Assembly (NCBI GenBank): GCA_012064415.1
Contig: SSNU01000104.1
Span: forward strand, 257,089 to 321,088
Source of the DNA: Gyrodactylus bullatarudis
Taxonomy: Eukaryota > Platyhelminthes > Monogenea > Gyrodactylidea > Gyrodactylidae
Length of the DNA stretch: 64,000 bases
Reading direction: 5' to 3'
Shown: positions 10,330 through 23,600 of the stretch, in pieces
Layout of the letters: the number at the start of each line of letters is the position of its first letter
Position numbering within the stretch: position 1 is the stretch's first letter
Notes under the pieces: generated by a model
The model's database searches: none
Told to the model about the DNA's origin: nothing
Seen by the model: the letters and a program-made list of their open reading frames with translations, nothing else
Made by a program: the position numbers and the translations under genes

Positions 10330-12320
10330 TTTCAAAAAATTAAACAGAACAATTAAAAATATGAGATTAAATGAATTTAAAAAAGAACTTATAAATAAGA
10401 TTTATAATGAAGAATAATATTGTAAAAAAAATATAGCTCAACACATGTATTGTTAATAAATTATTATTATTATTCCCTAATAATATTTAGTATTTTTATG
10501 AAAATTAATAAATTATTTCCTAGCGTTAACACGATAGAACTTTTAAGGGCGGTTCTAATGATGTATAACACTAATAGGTTCTGAGAATATCCTAGGAGTT
10601 TTGTGAATAGATTGAAAGATTTTCCTATCTAAATGTATCATTATTTTCGAATAACCAAGCTTTATACAAACTTTTGTTGTTGGAAGTTATTTATTTGTAG
10701 ATCAGATATTTTCTTGAATCAATCGAAAAGACCATGGATTGCTGTAGAAATTGTACTAGGCTAGGTTGAAATTTTCTTTCTCCAAACAACTCACGAGAGG
10801 ACTTACTTTTCTGATAAATTTTAGTACTCAGATCATCTTTTGCATAATTTTAAAGCGTGAAAGTCATTCTTCATTATGTCATTGCCCATTTTTGCCACAA
10901 TATCTTAAGGACATAAAAATGAAGAAACTCATTAAATGGTTAAGATATTCCGGGTTTTAGTGATTGCGTATTAAAAATTCATTGAAAATTAATCGGTGAT
11001 ATGAAAATTTTTGGATTTTTAAAACCGAATGACATAAATGGTGGAGCATTTTCAACACATGCTTCAATACAAAATAATGCTTAGAATTGATAGTTCTATC
11101 AGAAATTTTGGTACTAATATGGGGTCAAAAATTTCACCCTACCCTATGGTACACTCTACACTTGAAAATATTTTTATTTTCGTGGAAAAAACACAATTTA
11201 AAAAAAATTTGTTTTATTGATATTACCCCAAAAGGTTTTATCTAAGAGTAATTTCACACCTAGGCATATTTTCATTTTTCACGTAGGCATATGGGAATTT
11301 TCGGAAAAATTGTTCTCAAAAAGTTATCCGGAATGAGTATTGTATTTCTCAAATAAATCAGATACAGCTTCAAAGACTTTTAGCAAGAATTCCTTCAACT
11401 ACTTGATCCTTTGATCAGTAGATGAAGTTTCACAAAATTATTCTAAAAAAACTCAAAGAAGCATTAATTCTAATTGAAAAAATACTCAATTTATTTTCGA
11501 CTAATCAAAAAACGATCTTCCCTCAGCGTATATCCTTATTGAAACTTCTTAGCACAAATTTTCTTAGATACATGCCAACTCTGTTTGATTTTGGCCAAGA
11601 ACTGGTTTCTTTGTATCAAATCATTGACCTAAAGTTACCTTTTATTAGATCTTTCCTCTCTCATCTTTGGAGTTTTTGGAACTTTTATGGATATATTTCT
11701 GATATATTTCATAAAATTCTATACTTTTTAAATTCAAGGATTGTTTTTAAGAGGGAATATAATCATGTAACGAGTGATCAAAATTTTTTACGAAGCAATT
11801 CTAAGACACGGCGCAAAATTCACTTTTCACAGTCTGAATTTCTTACAAGGGAAACTTGATAAGAAATTGAGCAATCCATCTTTGTAAAACCTATAATTTT
11901 ATTCAGTGATTTGAATTATTCATATAGAATCTTTTTGAGTATTTCGTGATAAGAGGTATTATTGTTGTTACATTCTATAGCATAAGAACAATCGCTTTGT
12001 ATTTATATAGAGAATATCAACACATTGGGATATTTAAATTTATATTCTCACATAGAAAGTGTATGTCTTGCCTGTTTCTAGTATAAAAAAGCATCAACTT
12101 CTGTCTATGGATGACATTAATTTATGATGAGAAAATGGATATGAACTAAGGAAATTTCGATATTTCCTTCAAAATTCATTGATTCCATTGATGTTTGAAT
12201 AGAAACATAATATTCAATAGTTTTCAATTGAATTTAAAAAGAAAACGAAAGACTTTTAGGGAGTCTGCAGACTCATATATATTTCCAGAATCATTATAAC
12301 ATATAAACTGGGCACAAAAA
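10330..12320. other. Gene-free AT-rich stretch
   Basis: I find no supportable gene. A 145-codon ATG frame at 11422-11859 is Leu/Ile/Phe/Lys-rich with no motif, as expected by chance at this A+T content. A (TTA)n tract lies near 10456-10475. Confidence 0.4.
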
Positions 12321-12329
12321 TGAACAGTG

Positions 12330-12624
12330 TAAAGTTGGTTGATATGAAGTTGAGAATCTATGATTTTTACGAAAACCTCGATATTTTCATCATGAATTCG
12401 AATTTTTTAAAGATTTTCTGGAATCCTATTCAAGTTGCCCACTTTTACCAGTTGGAGAAAAAAATTTTTAATGAAAATTATAGCCATTTTTCAAATATCA
12501 ATTTGGCCCCAGAATCCCATTTTTTCGAACTTTGAACCGAGGTTGTTCAGGATCAATTCATGATGAAAATATCGAGGTTTTGGTAAAAATCATAGATTCT
12601 CAACTTTATATCAATTAGCTTTAT
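12330..12624. repeat. Fold-back repeat, family E
   Basis: Left arm 12330-12405 reads TAAAGTTGGTTGATATGAAG then GAATCTATGATTTTTAC. Right arm 12551-12624 is its inverted copy, ending in CTAATTGATATAAAG-type sequence. The loop carries the phrase AATTTGGCCCCAGAATCC, which recurs in other copies. This is one of at least a dozen related segments in the window. The arms and the A/T-rich junctions suggest a MITE, but I cannot define a target duplication with certainty. Confidence 0.5.
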
Positions 12625-12716
12625 ATACTCGGTGTACACATTGTTGAAATTATACAAATTGTTCATATAGTTTATTATTACAAGGTAAAATTGGCTTATT
12701 TTCAAAGATTCTTACT

Positions 12717-13310
12717 CATTTTGATCAAAAACTAGAATTCTTTTACTATTCCCATTTGGCGCCAAGATCCTATTTTTGCGAACTTTGAGCTCAAAATTTT
12801 TGTTGATTTGAAAGTGGGAGGCTGATCAAATGAGGTTTTTCAGGATCAAGATTAGACACGAAGATGAATTCAACTGAATCTGATCTTATGCATAGCCTTA
12901 TTATTGTTTGGGAGCGGAATTTCGAATTTTCGATCAGTTTCAAAACTTTAAATCAATGAAGTTTCGAAAATTTAAAATCTTTCGAAAATGGGGTAACTGT
13001 TGATAATTTGACGGTGCTAGTCAGCTTTCTTGTCTAAACTTGATCCTGAAAAACCTCTTTTGATCAACCTCCAACTTTCAAATCAACAATAATTTTCAGC
13101 TCAAAGTTCAAATTGAAATTTGAAAAATGATCATATTTTTCACAAGAATAATTTTTTTCAGAGTTCTTTTTTTTTCAACTGTTAAAAGTGGGCAGCATGA
13201 GTAGGATTTCAGAAAATCTTTAACAAATTTGAATTCCTGATGAAAATATCGAGATTTTTGTAAAAATCATAGATTCCCAACTTCATATCAATTAGCTTTA
13301 GTATCCCAAA
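12717..13310. repeat. Imperfect palindromic repeat, family E
   Basis: The left part (12717-12870) contains CGAACTTTGAGCTCAAAATT, TTGATTTGAAAGTGGGAGG and TTTTTCAGGATCAAG. The right part (about 13010-13310) holds the same phrases inverted and ends with the family-E terminal wording, CTTCATATCAATTAGCTTTA. The structure is a long imperfect palindrome centred near 12.93 kb. No coding sequence is visible. Confidence 0.5.
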
Positions 13311-13543
13311 TTCATGGACAATAGCTTTATTAATAGGTAAAAAATAATGAGGTAAATTTTTTTGATTAAGATAACGACTAATAGTATTTCAATAACATTT
13401 AAATTATAATAGTTAGTTCCTTCAATTTTGACATCTTCAAACTGACTTCTTTTTATCTTGGTTCTTTTTACTTACCTCTCAAATTTGATATTTATCGAAT
13501 CATATGGAAAATCTTTTACTTGGAAAGCTAGTCATGCACTACA

Positions 13544-14168
13544 TAAAGCTAGTTAATATGAAGATGGGAATTTATGATTTTTACAAAATTCTTATTTTTT
13601 TCATCAAGAAATCGAATTTGATCAAGATATATTTTGGAATCTAGATCATGAGGCCCACTTTCACGATACTAAGAAAAAATCAATTTTTAAGGAAAATTCA
13701 GCAAAAGTTGGATCACAATTAGTTGAAGAAATTAAATATGCTGAATCTGGTTTTAAGATTCACTCCATAATCGTGTCAAAATCAAATTTTAATTTTTTCT
13801 TCATTTGAAAGTAAATAAAATTTGTTATTTCAAGATCCTAGAAAAATGACGAATTTATCAAAATTTTTATGGAGATGATCGGTTTTTTTGTCTTATTGTG
13901 ATCCTAAAATTCCACTTTTGATCACTCTCTCACAATGAAATCAACGAAAATTTTCAACTCAAAGTTCAAAAAATGGGAATTTGGGGCTACTTCAAGATTT
14001 AAACTTCTTTAAAAATGGATTTTTTTCTAAATTTTTTTTCTCCCTATCGTGAAAGAGGCTCTCATGATCTAGATTCCAAAATATCTTGATCAAATTCGAT
14101 TTCTTGATGAAAAAAATAAGAATTTTGTAAAAATCATAAATTCCCATCTTCATATTAACTAACTTTAT
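13544..14168. repeat. Fold-back repeat, family E, with clear inverted ends
   Basis: The left end is TAAAGCTAGTTAATATGAAG with TGGGAATTTATGATTTTTAC (13544-13583). The right end is the inverted counterpart, finishing in CATATTAACTAACTTTATA (about 14090-14168). The arms extend for about 110 bp around CATCAAGAAATCGAATTTGATCAAGAT. TA dinucleotides flank both ends, compatible with, but not proof of, a Tc1/mariner-type MITE. Confidence 0.5.
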
Positions 14169-14682
14169 ATAACCATAATGTTGGGCAATAAGGAATGGTA
14201 CAGATTTCAAACACCTTTCTGATATTTACAGAATTACAATGATAATTATCATTCGAATAATTTTCAACTTGAAATTAGTGCTCAACAAAAGTTTCCCCGT
14301 TAAAATTTTACTCATATTCAACCAGGACTCTTTTGAAAAATAGAATGAAAACTTGGTCTCTTTTTCATAATTGAGAAATTTTGCTGTGTCAATCATACTT
14401 TTCAGTCTTTATTTCTGTATAATGAAGTGTTTTTTGAAAACTAAAAATTCAAACTTTTCCTAAATGACTAAGCAAGCATTAAGTGAATGACAGTTTTTCC
14501 ATAATATCAAAAATACAAACAGTATTAGCAATTTAGATTATGAATAAATTAATTGATTCAATAATTAATGTGAGTTCATTCTGAAACTTTTCTTTTTCAT
14601 GGAAAGAATTTATTTTTCAACCTGTATTTATTATAGTCACATAACGTTACATCTTATCAAATATAAGATTAACTAAATATAC

Positions 14683-15660
14683 AGCTATTTTCGATGAATT
14701 TGGGAATTCATGATTTTTTACAAAAATCTCATTTTTTCATCAAGGTATCGAAATTTTTTGAAAGATTTTGTTACTGATTCAAAATGTACACTGATTTTAG
14801 AGACATTTCAAATTTCGAGATGGGGCGATTTCTTAATTTTTAAAACTTTGAGTTGAAATTTTTTGTTGATTTCTAGGTCGTAGAGGAATCAAACGTTATT
14901 TTTCAGGATCATCATCAGATAAAGAAAATATTTACCCTCATTCATTTTATTGAAAAAACCTGTCATTTTAAAATGATCTTGGATCACCCTAGCTTATCAA
15001 TTTCCAAGCAGTAAAAATGATCGAAAAAGAGCAACTAGACTCTCGCACGTAAATGAGGGGTTTTATCAAAAAAAATGAATAGGAGTAATTATTTTCTTAT
15101 TATTTATTTATTATTTTCAGATCCCGAGTTGGCACTTCATTTTTTTGAACTTTAAGTTGAAAACTTCTGTTGATTTTAAAGTGAGAGAGGGATCAAAAGT
15201 GGAATTTTAGGATCACGATTAAATAAAGGATTTAAATATGCTGAATCTTATTTTGAGAACCACTCCATCCTTGGGCAAAAATTGAATTTTTTTTTTATCG
15301 TTTTTCCTACTTGAAAATCGATGAAATTTTGATGATCCAAAATCACAGAAAAATGACAGATTCTTGTAAAGTTTTATGGAGATGATCGGTTTTCTTGTCG
15401 TATTGTGATCCTAAAAATCCACTTTTAAATACTCTCTGACTTTGATATTAGCAAAATTTTTCGACTCAAAGTTCGAAAAAAATGAAGTTTGGCGTTAGGA
15501 TTTGAAATAAGCCATAATTTCCTTAAAAATTGATTTTTTCAAAATTGGATCTCATGATCGAGATTCCAAAAAATCTTGATCAAACTCGAATTCTTGATGA
15601 AAAAAATTGACAATTTTGTAAAATCCATAAATTCCCATCTTCATATTAACTAGCTTTACA
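14683..15660. repeat. Family E repeat pair
   Basis: A forward family-E end occurs at 14690-14760 (GAATTCATGATTTTTTACAA, CATCAAGGTATCG). An inverted end occurs at 15560-15660 (CTTGATCAAACTCGAATTC, ...CATATTAACTAGCTTTACA). The interior repeats phrases from 12.7-14.0 kb (GATGATCGGTTTTCTTGTC, AACTTTAAGTTGAAAA). It may be one 1-kb element or two partial ones. Confidence 0.4.
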
Positions 15661-18600
15661 TCGTTTATTATTCTTATTTTGAGAACTTGTCTATTCATTT
15701 TGTCAATTTCTCCTCTATAGTATCGAAAAATTGTCCACTAATTTCGTAAAATGATTGTAACATTAAGTGGAATGGTTATTGATGATAGCTCCATTAGGCT
15801 TTATTTAGTGAGATACTCTCTTCAGTCTTAATTTGCCTAAATGATACGATAAGAGAATTTTATTTTTCTCCCCTTAGACTCTCGTGTTTGTTTGAACTAA
15901 AGGGTAAATTTGGTTCTCTTACGAAATTCAGAACATGGTCTGAGGTCTCGCAAAACCCAAATTATTTTTTCTGTTCAAGTAAATTTCATGATAAATAAAA
16001 ATGATGCCTGTAAACTGAATCAAATGAGAATTTTTTCTATTTTTCTGTATTAAAATTATTCTCAAATATCTAGTTCACCGTCTAAATGATGACATAGAAA
16101 GGGAAAAACTAATCTGTGAGATTTAAATAATCTCTTGGATAATTCGATTTAAATTCTATTAAGCTGAAACGGGAAAATTTTCTTATAAAATCTTGTTATT
16201 TGTATATTTGAAAAGTTTGGATAAAAAAATTACTAGCTACACTTAGAATTCCTAATCAAATTTCAATTGCTTCAATCTATTTGATGAAATCAAAAATCAG
16301 TTCTAAACTATACATTTTATTGATGCATTAGTTTTATTTATTCTGTTGAATTTCGAAAGAATCATCTAATGAAGGAAAAACTCAAATTTAGGAAAAAACA
16401 AATTGAGGTTTTATTTACTAACTATTTCTTTCGATTCAAAATAGGCATGGTTAAAGTATGATTGGATTAAATCTACTCAACTAATTAAAGCAAATAAACA
16501 AGATCCCTTTTGATTTCAATCGAAAAATTCAATCTGACCAAAATAGGCCCAGTTTTTGAATTTAAAATTTCCACTTTTTCAACTTCAAACCCAAAATTTT
16601 TATCCACATCAATGATTTGGAGCTGTTGAATGCTGATATTTGGACGAAGATTTCAAATTTGGCCATATAGGTTGAGCGAAAGTTACTGGTTCCAAGAAGA
16701 ATAGTTCAACCCCTGGTCATCTATTTCCCACAGTGATGACGAGTTTCTATGATATTCGAATTCTTCGTCTAATGTTGATCCCAAATATTCAACTGCTTCA
16801 AATCGATAAAAATTTTGGGTTTGAATACAATATAATACAAAAAATATTTAAAGCCCATTCATAGTCAGTAATCCTATTTTCTTTTTCCTGGCCAATTTTT
16901 TCTATTCTGGAAATGAAACACTTTCTCGTCTAATTACTTATGAGTAAGCAAATTGAGAACTAATTTAGATTAAAATTAATATTTCAAAATTTTATTCAAA
17001 TGCCCAAACTGATAAAATCTAGCACTGATAAAATCCTCATTATCTGTTTATTGCTAAAATCTCTCCAGGAATTGTAGTGTTGATTGTTTTAAAAATTGAG
17101 CTCTACTCTAATGGACTAGCTTTCTGATATCTTAGCTTTAGATTACAACTATTTCTGTAATTATCCCATCTGTACAAGTCCCAGTGGGTCATATATGGGA
17201 CAAGTAACCTTTCTCAAGCCATAATTTTGCCTAAAAGAAACTAAAAATAATTCATTGGCCACTTTTCACAAAGAAGATAATGCTAAAATTATCAATTGAA
17301 CTTGGTGAATCATTTTTCGATTACCTGAATAGCTGAATAGGTCAAAAAGCAATAGTCTTATGAATTCACTGTAACATCCAATCGCATGTATCATCTGGAA
17401 GAAATTTCAAAACCGATAGATGATAAAGATTTTGATAAAAAATTTCAATAAATTGATTTACTATTAATTTTAAAATCGCATTACTTTTAAGTAGATCAAA
17501 TAACATACTAAAAGTAATCATTTATTCTATCGTTTGTATACTATTTTGCGATTTTTAAGCTACTATTTTTGAGGCTCTGGTGATCAGCTTGATTTCATCT
17601 CTTGAGATAAAAAATTTAGCCGTTTTCAGGATCTAAAAATGGTTGTTTCTAGTGTCAACAACTCCTATTCGTATTCTGAAACCAAACTAAATTTCCAATC
17701 TCAGCGATTTAGCTTGAAAAAATTTTTCTGGGTCTTAACGGGTTTAATTCTTAAATTTTAATTTTTCTATATTTGATTTGGTTTCACTATTAAGAGAAGC
17801 AATTAAGATAGGAGATGAATAAAAATTCTAAATCAGCAACGTAAGTTACACATTTTCAAGGGTTTCAAGCAATTATCTATTCAAATTTGAAACATGTTTG
17901 TCAGATTTTATCACAACATGTGAAAATTTAATAACCCTTGATGGAGATTTAAGAAGGATTCCTAAAAAATAATTAATCCTATTAGATCAGGTTCGATAAG
18001 CTTGAATACTTCACAGAGAGTTGGCCTTGAATTTATATTAGGAACTCGAAAAAGATATTTCAAATCTGAGTAAATCTAAATTCATGTAAAAGCACCATGT
18101 CAAGTCTATATTATTTAAGCCGAATCTTGGATCAAAATCTGTTATTGGAAACGTGATACTAAGACTATATGAAGCTTATTTGGAATACTTAGATTCGTAC
18201 AAGATAAAACAAATCATTGCAAGCTTATAAAATGCATTACCTTTATTGTTTCTGCCTTTTTGAAGGGCATTCAGATGAATTGTCTGATGAATCATCCAAG
18301 AAATTGTTTAGCTTATCACACAGCTCGTAGGAAACATTAACTATTTTATCATAATATATATATCTAATTGGTTTTATTAATCCAATTCAGTTGAGATTAT
18401 GATTTACAAGTGATTCATTCAGGAAATCATTTTGGAGAAAAGCTTGATGGGAGCTTAGAAAAAGAAAGAAATTTCGAAAAACTAAACCTCGTTGATATGA
18501 ACATGAGAATTTACTATTTTTACAAAAGCACAATATTTTTCAATAAAAAATGGCCCAAATTTCCACTTTTCCAATGTTTGACCTCGAGATTTTTATTGAT

Positions 18601-20480
18601 TTCAAATAATTAAAGGCTGAAAGTTTAGATCAAGGGAAGATAAGAAATTCAGATATGGCTAAAGTAGTTTACAGAAATTCGTCCTTATTGTGGAAAAATC
18701 AAATTACCTGAAACTTTCAATCATTACGAAGGAACATTACCAAAAATTTAACTGTCTAACCTTTTCTAAACAAGGACGAGTTTCTTTCAAATTTGAATTT
18801 TTTGTTTGTAAGATGGACTTTTACCAACACTCATAATTATGTAATTTCTCTTTTAAATGGTTAATAGACACGCTGACTACGAATCTTCAATCAGTTCAAA
18901 GAAATTGGTTTTAAATTCAGCAATCAAGGATCAAAAATTGAGTTATTTTTTTCGATTAAAAAGAACGGCCATCACTCAAACATTATCAGAGATAGAAATG
19001 ACTCAGTGGGACTTTAAGGGCTGACATCATTTGATAAACTTATTCCTTCTGTTGAAAGATTTCAATTTATTGATGAGTGATCTATAGTGCCTCGAAAAAG
19101 AACTATTTGGTCTATTTTTACTCTAGAGTCTGGCTGAGTTTTGATAAACTGATTCTACATCTGTACTAAATTGTTGTCCAGCTACATTTTTGTTCTATTT
19201 TGTAAATCTCTGAATATAGAATAGTATTCCTCAATCACAATTTTTGTTGAATTAATAACTATCCTAGGGATTAGAGGGATAGTTTTTAAGAATCAGCAAA
19301 TTTTGATGACTGTTCTAATCATATATCTTGAGATCTCTTAAGATGGAAGCTATCAACGTTAAGATTTCATATTCTTAAAAGTAATTTATTTTCTTTAAAT
19401 AACCATAAAGATAACAAAAAAAACTTTGAAGAAGTAGTGAGATGAATTCTCCGGAAAGGAAGGTCGAATTGAACAAAAAACATCCACACGAAAAGGTTTT
19501 TTTTTCAAAGCACAACGATAGAATCCATAGATAAATTGAAATAGTTTTCTAAGATTGTTATCATTAAATTGTAGAAATAGCTAAAAGTAGACAATCTATT
19601 TCTCAAATCTTCTCACGTATTTTAATAGACTATTAGAAGAGAATAGATATGACTCTAACTTGTTCTATACATTGAATTTTATCAATACATAATTGATTAA
19701 ATGTAAAGTCATTTACTCGGATCATGAAATTGATATCTGTCAAAGATTCACTAAATGCGTACCTCTCTGTTCACTTGGTCACGATTTGTTTTTAACAAAT
19801 GAGTTCTAAGTATTCATAATTCATTCAACTTTAGATGATAGAATCCAAATCAAATTGAAATTAAAATTCATTATTAGAGATGTAACAAATGTTTCAACCT
19901 ACTCAAATGATGATACTATGAGTTCTTAACATTGTTTTACATAAGAACAAGTATCAAAATGCTTGTCCGTAATAATATTCAATTTTAAAAGTCAGACTTT
20001 TTTAAATATGCCGCTAGATTTTCAATGAATTTTTACTACGTTTGCAGTAAAATTTTGAATATCTTTTTAAATTTCAAGGTTTTTTTCAATAAAAATAGTA
20101 ATAGAATCGTGTTAGGATCATTTCTATTAAATTTTGTTATTCCAATATGCCTACAAGAGAATTTGGGGAAGATGGGCAATGCACGACTATGCATGGGATT
20201 GCAAACGAGTTTTCAGTTATTTTAGATCACACACATCATTGTTATCAAAATTAAACTTGGAAATTTCACGGAAAACTTTGATTTTAAAAAAGATTAATAT
20301 TCGTTACATCTCTATTCATTATCAGAACCAAAACCAGATTTCAGATATTCGAATTGAATCATTTCAGTTACATAACCCACCAAAATAACATATTTCTACT
20401 GTTTACTCTAAAATGTTAATCAGATCTAAATGTTAGGATTCTGAAATTTAAATTTTTTTTGACCATTTATTGGAATTTGT
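15660..20480. other. Gene-free stretch with scattered family E fragments
   Basis: I recognise no genes. One family-E end is at about 18488-18550. Open frames are short and biased. The CTGATGA at 18278 is not followed by a hammerhead fold (see the rejected list). Confidence 0.4.
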
Positions 20481-20485
20481 CTTAA

Positions 20486-20660
20486 TTTTAGTCTAATGGT
20501 TGGCGTTACAATTCTTCACAACACGTCGCCTCAAACTTCTGGCGTAGAAGCTATGCTTAATGGTATCTCTCTCGGACTTTAGTTTTTTTTGTGAAAAGTT
20601 AAGAATTCAAATCTCTTTTTGAAGCTGTTTGGCATGGTGCAGGAGAATTTCTTTTTAAAG
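20486..20660 (+). repeat. Dispersed repeat also present at 56.3 kb
   Basis: This segment and 56285-56470 share GTTACAATTCT/CATTACAATTCT, a CGTCGCCTCAAA/CGTCCCCTCAAA motif, TAGAAGCTATGCT, AATCTCTTTTTGAA-CTGTT and GGCAT-G-GCAGGA. It carries no frame. It is an old interspersed repeat of unknown class. Confidence 0.5.
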
Positions 20661-23600
20661 TGTTTTTTACTAATCAAAGACGGCGAAAACACAGCTTTTT
20701 TATGTTTTATTATTTTTGATCTGAATAAATTTTTACTGCAATCTGATCAAATAGATTTCAGGAATTCAATTTTGATCATTTCAGAATGCTTAGCCACATA
20801 AACTATTCAATGGTCCGAGTTATTTTAAGATTTTTTAAAAATTTTTGAAAAAGAAAATTTCTCAGATATTGGAATAAATTATTTCAAATAATATAGCTGT
20901 TGCAGTGAATCTGGAAAAAAATTTTAGTCTTAAAACTCCCTGATAGACTTGACCAAAGGTGGATATCGTGTTTAAAAAGTTATTAGAATAATAGCAAAGA
21001 ACTCTTAAAATTGAAAATACAATTATGTTGGGGAGTAGAAGATAGAAGCATGAAATTTGTTTAATTTTAGAAGCTTTTTCTCCATGTTTCTTGTGCAATC
21101 AGTTTTTCTTCCGCAATAGAAAAATGTTTTACATTCGTTAAAGCTTAAAAAAATCTATAAAAGGATCGTGAGTTACTGACGTCGATACAGAGTGGCTATT
21201 GTTTAGTTTCTAAATTCAAAAAGAAGTTTGAATGACAAAAACATGTAAATTGAGTCATAAGGTACCTTCCATTCTTTATGGATAGACATGAGTGTTCCTC
21301 TCAAACGGTTCACACCTTCTATACCTTTTGCAGTTCGTTAAGGAAGATATGAATTTCATGAGTTTCTTACTGAATTTCACGAATTCCTTATCGAATTTCA
21401 TATCTTCCTTAACGAACTGCAAAAGGTATAGCAATATCTTTGAAAATAATTTTCGTCTAATCTTTTAATAGATATAGAAGTAATATAAATTTGTACTTTG
21501 ATTCTCTTGATCTATTACAGATATAAAAAAATTTCGTTTGACCCCACTCAAATCGAAAAAAATTGTCATCTTCATTGATAATAGTCTTTTGAGATAATAT
21601 ACGATCGGGAAAAATATTTCTCAAAGGCATATTAGCCAATTGTCGGTGAAATAAGAAGGATTTTCAATAACTTACTAAAAAGTCAGCCCAAAGCAATATT
21701 AATCTGAGAGTTTTAAACAGGAGGAAATTTCATTTTTTCGCTAATATCTTACAGTAATTTATCTCAATGATAACAAAGCTGAAGGGGTTTCAACATCGAT
21801 GGCAGGAAAACAAATCCCTTTCGGTTAGTTTTCATGGTCATCGATACTGAGGAGACCAACACGATTTCAAGCCAACTTTGAGAAAAATAAGAAGAACCGG
21901 TTGTAGGATCTCCTGTGCTTTTAAAAATCACTGCTCAAAGCCATCGCTTAGCATTGATCAGTAAAAATGTTATTGAAATTTTAGAATTTTTCTCAATTTT
22001 ATTCGATTCTGATCAATTTATTTTGGGGTAAAAACTATTTCTTCATCAGTTAAAAGATCAGCAGATATTCTCTCTCATGCACTTGCAATAAAACTATGAG
22101 AATGCCTTATGATTTGAGTATATCTCCTCAAGAATAAGCAGTCGATCCATTCAGTTTTATGGAGTTTATTCGATCTTCTTTCTCCATCTGGTAACTAACG
22201 CAATGTATTGAGATGAAAATCTTGGTCATGACAATCTTACTTGTCTGAACTAGCGTTAAAAGAAATATATCCACCATTGGTATATCAGTATGTAATTATA
22301 TGGAGAAGAGAACTTTCAAAGAAGCTACAATCATTTTATCATCCCGATGTCTATGAATTTTTGAGGAAAATCAAGAATTTTTTAGTTGATTTGAAGATAA
22401 GAGTTTACAATTTTTTGCTCAAGATAGCCAGGGAAACAGTGTTCTGATACTGTGTTCTTTATTAAAATACTATTTTATATTGATTTGAAATAATTTCTAA
22501 TAAATTTTTTACAGTTCATTGAAAAATGCTGGCGCAAATTAGAAATGATGAAGTACGAATCTCAACCCAATCAAATTTTGAAATTAGTTTTTAGAATATT
22601 TCCAAATCTTAGATTAAAGATTTTAGCATAAATAATATTCTCAGATTTTGTAAACAACCAAAGCTAATTAAAACTCTATTTCAGCTCTGATTTTTTACGG
22701 CTTTTGCATGGTCATAGTTGTAACCTTCAAGTTCCGACTCCTTCAGATTTTCGGCGTCACGGAGCATGATAATCTCCAAGTAAGCTGCTTTCAAGGAGAT
22801 TACTCTGTATTCATTTGGAAAATAATTTTCAAGGGAAACTTCTTACTTATTAGATGTTTACAGGGATATTCATGGATTTTTTCAAAACTTCAAGAACATT
22901 GGACTTCATTGAAATCAATAACTCTTCTTCTCTTCACATTTTGAGAAACATAAAATTAATCCTCTTCAGAGGTAGCGAAAATTTGTAAGATTCGCATAAG
23001 TTTTTATCCATCTAAGGTTCTATATCAGGAGAAAGCTTACTTTCAATTTTTAAAATACAAGTTTAACTGAAAAAATTTATCTGACAATAAATCTGGTAGC
23101 GAGGGGTATTTTGAAATAAGAATAATAAGAATAAATAAGAAGCTTTGAAATTTTCATTGGGGTGATTTTTGGAATTAACCCTTAATTAATTTTAGTTAGT
23201 TTTATGAAGAAGAGGAGTATTCTAATGACCATAATCGAAAATTCTCAGATTTTGTCAGTTCCTTTCATCCACAAATAAAATACAGTTCTCGTGTATTATT
23301 AATTACGAGAAGAAAATGTTCCTCCAACTCTTTAGATTGTGGGCCATACACAAGTGCTCACATTAGCTGATTCTCAGTTTCATAAATAATTCGACGTTAT
23401 CATCAAAAGATTTATAATCATACATTTAGATTATAATCTAGATAGATGCATGAATTTAAAATGTTCGTTAATCTCTCTTTCTGATATCTTTCTGATTATT
23501 TTGATATTCCTTAGAGAGTCGAAGAGAGCACCCCCTTCTATTCTTGATCCATCTGTTTTTTATGAGAGTTAGATCTTTCCCTCTACCAAAAAAAGTGAAA

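Noticed and set aside
11422..11859. 145-codon ATG frame as a gene
   Set aside because: It is strongly Ile/Leu/Phe/Lys-biased with no motif, promoter or neighbour support. Frames of this size are expected occasionally in such AT-rich DNA.
18278..18320. CTGATGA followed by GAAA at 18.28 kb as another hammerhead
   Set aside because: The helix II closing pair is absent, and neither helix III nor helix I can be formed with the flanks.
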